A stretch of DNA of 8,228 nucleotides from JBCCFK01 sp965262315. GTDB lineage: Bacteria > Actinomycetota > Acidimicrobiia > Acidimicrobiales > UBA8592. The stretch covers positions 1-8,228 of the forward strand of contig CBDHFJ010000103.1 in the NCBI GenBank assembly GCA_965262315.1, written 5' to 3'. The number at the start of each line of letters is the position of its first letter. Position 1 is the first letter of the stretch. Position numbers and translations under genes: made by a program. A model generated the notes under the pieces. That model was given only the letters and a program-made list of their open reading frames with translations, was not told the DNA's origin and searched no databases. This document shows, one piece after another, positions 4,683-8,228 of the stretch.

Positions 4683-5267
4683 ATGGCTCTCACCGAACCC
4701 CCCATCCCCACCCCCGGCGAACTCCACGAAGCCGAAGCCGGCCGCCGCCGCGCCATCTTCGGTCTGGTCTTCGGCTTCCTGGTGGTGCTGGTCATCATCG
4801 TGACCGTCCAGTGGATCACCGACAGCGAGGACACGACAGGTGCCGGTGAGCCGCTCCCGGACCTCGTCTACACCACCCTGGACGGCGCGGACTTCCCGAT
4901 CCTGAGCATCGAAGGCCAGCCCACCGTGGTGAACTTCTTCGCCTCCTGGTGTGCCCCGTGCCGGGCCGAGATGCCGGACTTCGAGGAGGTCCACCTGGCC
5001 ACCGCCGGCGAGGTCGCTTTCATCGGGGTGAACACGCGCGAGACCGACATCGACAGCGCCCGTGACGTGGTCGAAGACACCGGCGTCACCTACACGATCC
5101 TGCTGGGCGACGACGGCGGCCCGAACTCGCTGTACCAGCACGTGACCGATCTGGGCGTCATGCCCACCACGGCGTTCATCGACGCCGACGGAACCATCGT
5201 CGAGGTCCACAGCGGCGTGTTGAACGCCGAGGACCTCCAAGACCGCATTCAGGAGTACTTCGGCTGA
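4683..5267 (+). CDS. Membrane-anchored TlpA/ResA-like thioredoxin
   Basis: This 194-residue protein is a thiol-disulfide oxidoreductase expected on the outer face of the membrane. Residues 1-23 are cytoplasmic and end in RRR. Residues 24-43 (AIFGLVFGFLVVLVIIVTVQ) form a single signal anchor. The thioredoxin fold follows from about residue 58, with VVNFFASWCAPCRAEMPDF carrying the CAPC active site (C90, C93) and the cis-proline in GVMPTTAF (P161). WCxPC with a following E-x-P is typical of the TlpA/ResA group, which reduces disulfides in apocytochrome c or other exported proteins. The stop TGA and the next start ATG share one A (TGATG), so translation is coupled to ccdA, its likely electron donor. 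No Shine-Dalgarno is evident; the start at ATG 4683 is the only one giving a full anchor. Confidence 0.93.
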   Translation: MALTEPPIPTPGELHEAEAGRRRAIFGLVFGFLVVLVIIVTVQWITDSEDTTGAGEPLPDLVYTTLDGADFPILSIEGQPTVVNFFASWCAPCRAEMPDFEEVHLATAGEVAFIGVNTRETDIDSARDVVEDTGVTYTILLGDDGGPNSLYQHVTDLGVMPTTAFIDADGTIVEVHSGVLNAEDLQDRIQEYFG

Positions 5268-6436
5268 TGTTCGACGTCGACCTCGCCTTCCCGCTCTCGG
5301 CGGGCCTCGTGGCCGCCTTCAACCCCTGCGGCTTCGCCATGCTGCCCGCGTACGTGTCGTACTTCCTGGGCCTCGAGTCCGACGACGAGACCAACATGGC
5401 CAAGAACGTGATCCGGGGCCTCGTGGTCGGGCTCACGATGACGCTGGGCTTCATCGCCGTCTTCGGCCTGGTGGGGATCTTGACGTCGACCATCGTCAGC
5501 GAGGGTGCGATCAACTCGCGCATCCCGTACGCCACCGTCGGGTTCGGCGTCCTCATGGTGCCGCTCGGCATCGCCATGCTGCGCGGGTACGAGCCGAAGC
5601 TGAACATTCCCCGTCTCCAGCTGGGTGGCGGAAGCAGCCAGTTGCCGTCGGTCTTCCTGTTCGGCGTGTCCTACGCCGTGGTGTCGATCTCCTGCACGAT
5701 CGGCATCTTCCTGTCGGTGGTGGCGTCGTCGTTCGACGACGGCAGCATCGCCGACGGCACCGCCCAGTTCGTCGCCTACGGCGCCGGCATGGGACTGGTC
5801 ATCATGGTGCTCACGATCGGCGTGGCGCTGGCCCGGAGCTCGGTGGCCACGAACATGCGGAAGGTGCTGCCCCACGTCAACAAGATCTCGGGCGTCATGC
5901 TGGTGCTGGCCGGCATCTATCTCACCATCTACGGCTGGTGGGAGATCCAGGTGCTGGACTCCAACGACGACCCCAACCCGTTCGCCGACGCCGTCGTCGG
6001 TCGCTTCGACGACGTGCAGGCCCGCGTGACCACCTGGGTCAACGACGTCGGCGCCGGCCGGCTGGCACTCGGCCTGACCGTCCTGATGGTCGGCATCCTC
6101 ACCTGGGCGCTGACCTCGACGCTGACCAAGCGCAACGATCGCCTGGCCCTGCGTGGCGCCTTCGTGGCGGTCTGGGCGCTGATCGAGGTGCTGCGCTACG
6201 ACTTCGACCTGCTGGTGCTGCCGCTGCTGCGGACCATCGCCGACATCCCCGAGCGGGTCGGCAACTGGTTCACCGATCCGTGGCGCTTCCCGGTCCTGTT
6301 CGAACTGCTGGCCGCAGCGATCATCGGTGCCATCGTCTGGTTCTGGGCCCGCCGCCGGTTCGCGGCCTCGGCGCGGACGACCGACGCCCCGGGTGACGCC
6401 GACGACGAGTCCACCGACAGCCTCCTCCCCGCCTGA
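5267..6436 (+). CDS. ccdA: CcdA/DsbD-type transmembrane electron transporter with extended C-terminus
   Basis: CcdA proteins carry electrons from cytoplasmic thioredoxin across the membrane to exported thioredoxin-like proteins. Residues 1-225 are the conserved core: AAFNPCGFAMLPAYVSYFLG with the first redox cysteine (C21) and SYAVVSISCTIGIFLS with the second (C143), in about six membrane segments. Ordinary CcdA proteins end near there (roughly 230-250 residues). This one has 389: an extracytoplasmic-looking linker (about 228-262), then three further hydrophobic segments near 266-285, 294-323 and 341-361, a basic ARRRFAASAR stretch and an acidic tail. The extension is in the same frame with normal codon bias and no frameshift sign. 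I do not recognise its family. Coupled to the thioredoxin upstream, it completes the reducing pathway. Confidence 0.93.
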   Translation: MFDVDLAFPLSAGLVAAFNPCGFAMLPAYVSYFLGLESDDETNMAKNVIRGLVVGLTMTLGFIAVFGLVGILTSTIVSEGAINSRIPYATVGFGVLMVPLGIAMLRGYEPKLNIPRLQLGGGSSQLPSVFLFGVSYAVVSISCTIGIFLSVVASSFDDGSIADGTAQFVAYGAGMGLVIMVLTIGVALARSSVATNMRKVLPHVNKISGVMLVLAGIYLTIYGWWEIQVLDSNDDPNPFADAVVGRFDDVQARVTTWVNDVGAGRLALGLTVLMVGILTWALTSTLTKRNDRLALRGAFVAVWALIEVLRYDFDLLVLPLLRTIADIPERVGNWFTDPWRFPVLFELLAAAIIGAIVWFWARRRFAASARTTDAPGDADDESTDSLLPA

Positions 6437-6441
6437 CGCCT

Positions 6442-6475
6442 GCCGCCGCTCGACCCCGCGGAGGCGGGTGGCGGC
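6442..6475 (+). terminator. Possible stem-loop after ccdA
   Basis: GCCGCC (6442-6447) and GGCGGC (6470-6475) enclose a small hairpin, CCCGC-GGAG-GCGGG (6455-6468). It has no T-tract. It fills most of the 54-bp gap after ccdA and ends 3 bp before the next -10 element. Confidence 0.35.
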
Positions 6476-6478
6476 CGC

Positions 6479-6484
6479 TACCGT
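6479..6484 (+). promoter_or_regulatory. -10 hexamer of leaderless promoter, poly-gamma-glutamate hydrolase gene
   Basis: TACCGT lies 6 nt before ATG 6491. No Shine-Dalgarno is present. The geometry is identical to that at dut and at the LLM oxidoreductase gene. Confidence 0.55.
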
Positions 6485-6490
6485 CGTGCC

Positions 6491-7096
6491 ATGCTCGCCG
6501 CCTTGCTGGAGCGCCACGACGTCACCGAAGAGCTGGATATCCGGTCCCGGCTCGGGTTCATGGCGTACCACGGCGGGTCACTCGAGAAGACCACCGACGC
6601 CATCGCCCGCGAGGCGGCCGAGTTGGCCGGCGCGTCCTACTACGGCGTGGTCCAAGAGGACGAGGATCCCACCCACATCGCCAGCACCCGAGTCGTGCCC
6701 GAAGACAGCGAGGCCCTGGCCTCGTTTCTCGACCACGTCGACGTGGTGCTCACCATTCACGGCTATGGGCGCGAGCACCTGTTCCACTCGGTGCTCCTGG
6801 GCGGTCGCAACCGGGCGCTCGCCAACCACGTGGCCGCGCACGCCCGCTTCGCCCTCCCCCGCTTCACCTTCCACAGCGACCTGCGGGAGATCCCCAAGGA
6901 GCTGGCCGGCCAGCATCGGATGAACCCGGTCAACCGGCCTCGCCACGGCGGCGTCCAGATCGAGCTCCCGCCCACCATCCGCTGGAACCGAGCCGAATGG
7001 GGCTGGTCGGACCACGGCTCCATCGGGCGGGCGCCCCAGGTCGACACCCTCATCCAGTGCCTCGCTGCCGCAGCGCGGAGCTGGCCCCTCCACTGA
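6491..7096 (+). CDS. Poly-gamma-glutamate hydrolase family protein
   Basis: The 201-residue protein resembles the phage PghP / Bacillus YmaC family, zinc enzymes with a carboxypeptidase-like fold that cut gamma-linked polyglutamate. Visible motifs are MAYHGGSLEKTTDAIA (25-40; His27 and Glu32 are likely metal ligands), VVLTIHGYGR (85-94; His90 a likely third ligand), LLGGRNRALA (102-111) and NRPRHGGVQIELPPTIR (148-164) near the C-terminus. There is no signal peptide or membrane segment, so the protein is predicted to be cytoplasmic, unlike exported capsule-degrading depolymerases. Start ATG 6491 follows the TACCGT -10 by 6 nt. A GNAT gene follows 24 bp after the stop, with its own Shine-Dalgarno, so the two are probably cotranscribed. 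No polyglutamate synthesis genes are visible. Its real substrate is unknown. Confidence 0.8.
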   Translation: MLAALLERHDVTEELDIRSRLGFMAYHGGSLEKTTDAIAREAAELAGASYYGVVQEDEDPTHIASTRVVPEDSEALASFLDHVDVVLTIHGYGREHLFHSVLLGGRNRALANHVAAHARFALPRFTFHSDLREIPKELAGQHRMNPVNRPRHGGVQIELPPTIRWNRAEWGWSDHGSIGRAPQVDTLIQCLAAAARSWPLH

Positions 7097-7108
7097 GCGC
7101 GGCGAGCC

Positions 7109-7115
7109 GAGGAGG
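7109..7115 (+). promoter_or_regulatory. Shine-Dalgarno of the GNAT gene
   Basis: GAGGAGG lies 5 nt before GTG 7121 and fixes that start. With no promoter-like element in the 24-bp gap, it supports translation from a shared mRNA with the upstream gene. Confidence 0.6.
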
Positions 7116-7120
7116 CCCCG

Positions 7121-7639
7121 GTGACCGAACTCCAGGGTGCGGGCATCCGACTCCGACACACCGTCGCCGAGGACCGTGACGCCCTCGTCGCCATCCGGAC
7201 GACACCCGAAGTTCGACGCTGGTGGCGGGGCGACGACCTGGCGGCCGAATTCGGAGAGGACCTGGCGGACCCCGACGTCGAGCGCTTCACCATCGAGGAC
7301 CTCGAGGGTCGGGTCGTCGGCCTGATCCAGTTCGCCGAGGAGGAGGACCCGGACTACCGCCACGCCGGCCTCGACATCTACATCGACCCGGCCGTCCATC
7401 GCCGCGGTCACGCGCTCGATGCCATCCGCACCCTGGCCGCTCACCTTCTCGGGGACCGCGGGCATCATCGACTCACGATCGACCCGTCGGCGGACAACCT
7501 TGCGGCGGTCGCCTGCTACGCCAAGGCGGGCTTCGAACCGGTCGGGGTGATGCGGGCGTACGAGCGACGCGCCGACGGGACGTGGGGCGACGGTCTGCTC
7601 ATGGAGCTGGTCGCGGAGGACGCGGACGCGGCTGGATAG
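7121..7639 (+). CDS. GNAT N-acetyltransferase, AAC(6')/RimJ-like
   Basis: This 172-residue acetyl-CoA-dependent acetyltransferase starts at GTG 7121. It opens with IRLRHTVAEDRDALVAIRTTPEV (RimJ-like N-terminus) and RRWWRGDD, resembling the VxxWW segment of AAC(6') aminoglycoside acetyltransferases. The acetyl-CoA loop is IDPAVHRRGHALDAIRTL (residues 88-105). Motif B is LTIDPSADNLAAVACYAKAGF (118-138), followed by VGVMRAYERRADGTWGDGLLMEL. The DPSxxNxxAxxCYxKAGF pattern is shared with AAC(6')-Ib-type enzymes but also with many actinobacterial GNATs of unknown substrate, so antibiotic modification is only a possibility. Its TAG stop (7637-7639) is also the first half of the next gene's -10 hexamer. 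Confidence 0.86.
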   Translation: MTELQGAGIRLRHTVAEDRDALVAIRTTPEVRRWWRGDDLAAEFGEDLADPDVERFTIEDLEGRVVGLIQFAEEEDPDYRHAGLDIYIDPAVHRRGHALDAIRTLAAHLLGDRGHHRLTIDPSADNLAAVACYAKAGFEPVGVMRAYERRADGTWGDGLLMELVAEDADAAG

Positions 7640-7642
7640 GGT
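7637..7642 (+). promoter_or_regulatory. -10 hexamer of leaderless promoter overlapping the GNAT stop codon
   Basis: TAGGGT lies 6 nt before ATG 7649. Its TAG is the stop codon of the GNAT gene. No Shine-Dalgarno precedes the ATG, so transcription probably starts at the start codon. Confidence 0.55.
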
Positions 7643-7648
7643 CGCGGC

Positions 7649-8228
7649 ATGGACTTCCGGATCTTCATCGAGCCTCAGCAGGGCACGACCTACGACGACG
7701 TGCTCGCCCTGGCCACCGCCGCCGAGCGCCTGGGCTTCGACGGGTTCTTCACCTCGGACCACTACCTGCGCATGGGCGACACCGACGGGCTCCCCGGCCC
7801 GCTCGACGCCTGGACGACGCTGGCGGGCCTCGCCCGTGACACGGAGCAGGTCCGGCTCGGCACCCTGGTCACGCCGGTCACGTTCCGCCATCCCGGCTCG
7901 TTCGCGATCCAGGTCGCGCAGATCGACCACATGAGCGGCGGCCGGGTCGAGGTCGGGCTCGGCGCCGGTTGGTTCGACGCCGAACACGCAGCAACCGCCA
8001 TCCCGTTCCCCGAGCTCGGCGAGCGCTTCGACCGCCTCGAGGACACGGCGGACATCCTGACCGGCATGTGGGACACCCCCGTGGGTGAGCTCTTCTCGTT
8101 CAGCGGCCGCCACTACACGGTCACGGACTCGCCGGCGCTCCCCAAGCCTGCGCAGTCGCCCCGACCCCCGATCGTGATCGGCGGTGGCGGCCGGAAGCGG
8201 ACGCCGCGCCTCGCCGCCACCGTCGGCG
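7649..8228 (+). CDS. LLM-class (probably F420-dependent) oxidoreductase, 3'-truncated
   Basis: 193 codons are open from ATG 7649 to the window end without a stop. MDFRIFIEPQQGTTYDDVLALATAAERLGFDGFFTSDHYL is the N-terminal strand and helix of the luciferase-like TIM barrel. RLGTLVTPVTFRHPG (69-83), DHMSGGRVEVGLGAGWFDAEHAA (93-115), LGERFDRLEDTADIL (123-137) and PRPPIVIGGGGRKRTPRLAA (171-190) are standard blocks of the family. Actinobacterial members of this subgroup usually use reduced F420 rather than FMN; the substrate is unknown. A complete protein would be about 300 residues, so roughly a third is missing. The start is supported by the TAGGGT-N6-ATG promoter. Confidence 0.92.
   Translation, partial: MDFRIFIEPQQGTTYDDVLALATAAERLGFDGFFTSDHYLRMGDTDGLPGPLDAWTTLAGLARDTEQVRLGTLVTPVTFRHPGSFAIQVAQIDHMSGGRVEVGLGAGWFDAEHAATAIPFPELGERFDRLEDTADILTGMWDTPVGELFSFSGRHYTVTDSPALPKPAQSPRPPIVIGGGGRKRTPRLAATVG

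Noticed and set aside
5249..6571. 440-codon minus-strand ORF
   Set aside because: Antisense to ccdA with repetitive His/Gln/Asp-rich shadow composition.
6578..8113. 511-codon minus-strand ORF
   Set aside because: Antisense to three well-supported genes; composition is Gly/Arg/Val/Asp-rich shadow sequence with no domain.
1..8228. CRISPR array, tRNA/rRNA genes, insertion sequences or prophage genes
   Set aside because: No regularly spaced repeats, no cloverleaf or rRNA-like segment, and no transposase or integrase motif were found on either strand.

Overview
The window comes from a high-GC actinobacterium, most likely of the class Acidimicrobiia. The evidence is strong GC bias at third codon positions, a WhiB-family iron-sulfur regulator (a family confined to Actinomycetota and their phages), a probable F420-dependent luciferase-like oxidoreductase, and several genes with a TANNNT -10 hexamer 6-10 nt before an ATG/GTG start, the actinobacterial leaderless arrangement. 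The class assignment is an impression from gene content and is inferred, not shown.

Layout. 1-852: 3' part of an ATP-dependent DNA ligase of the end-joining type, overlapping by ATGA a small RsbW-like ATPase-fold protein (849-1298). Convergent to these is dut, dUTPase (1304-1738, minus). Divergent from dut is a two-gene unit of orn (oligoribonuclease, 1848-2409) and a metallo-beta-lactamase-fold hydrolase (2417-3512). Each of these two genes is split by one extra C.

3513-4374 is the most interesting part. A WhiB7/WblC-type regulator (4033-4374: four cysteines, EPWGVWGG, RGRP AT-hook) is preceded by a leader of roughly 420 nt. The leader holds a TTGACA box with an AT-rich patch 3 nt upstream, a 54-codon upstream ORF with a good Shine-Dalgarno, a small hairpin over the uORF stop codon, and a strong intrinsic terminator. 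The uORF repeats the terminator's 3' arm, so a competing antiterminator can be drawn. This matches the translation-coupled attenuation described for whiB7/wblC in mycobacteria and Streptomyces, in which slowed translation of the leader ORF under ribosome-targeting antibiotics switches the resistance regulator on.

4375-4682 holds two large hairpins after whiB7 and then a promoter region with a 17-bp palindrome and nested inverted repeats. It drives a thiol-redox pair: a membrane-anchored TlpA/ResA-like thioredoxin (4683-5267) overlapping by one base a CcdA-type electron transporter (5267-6436). Together they would pass reducing equivalents from the cytoplasm to the extracytoplasmic face. Next come a poly-gamma-glutamate hydrolase-family protein (6491-7096), a GNAT acetyltransferase related to AAC(6') enzymes (7121-7639) and the 5' part of an LLM-class oxidoreductase (7649 to the window end). 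No tRNA, rRNA, insertion sequence or CRISPR array was seen.
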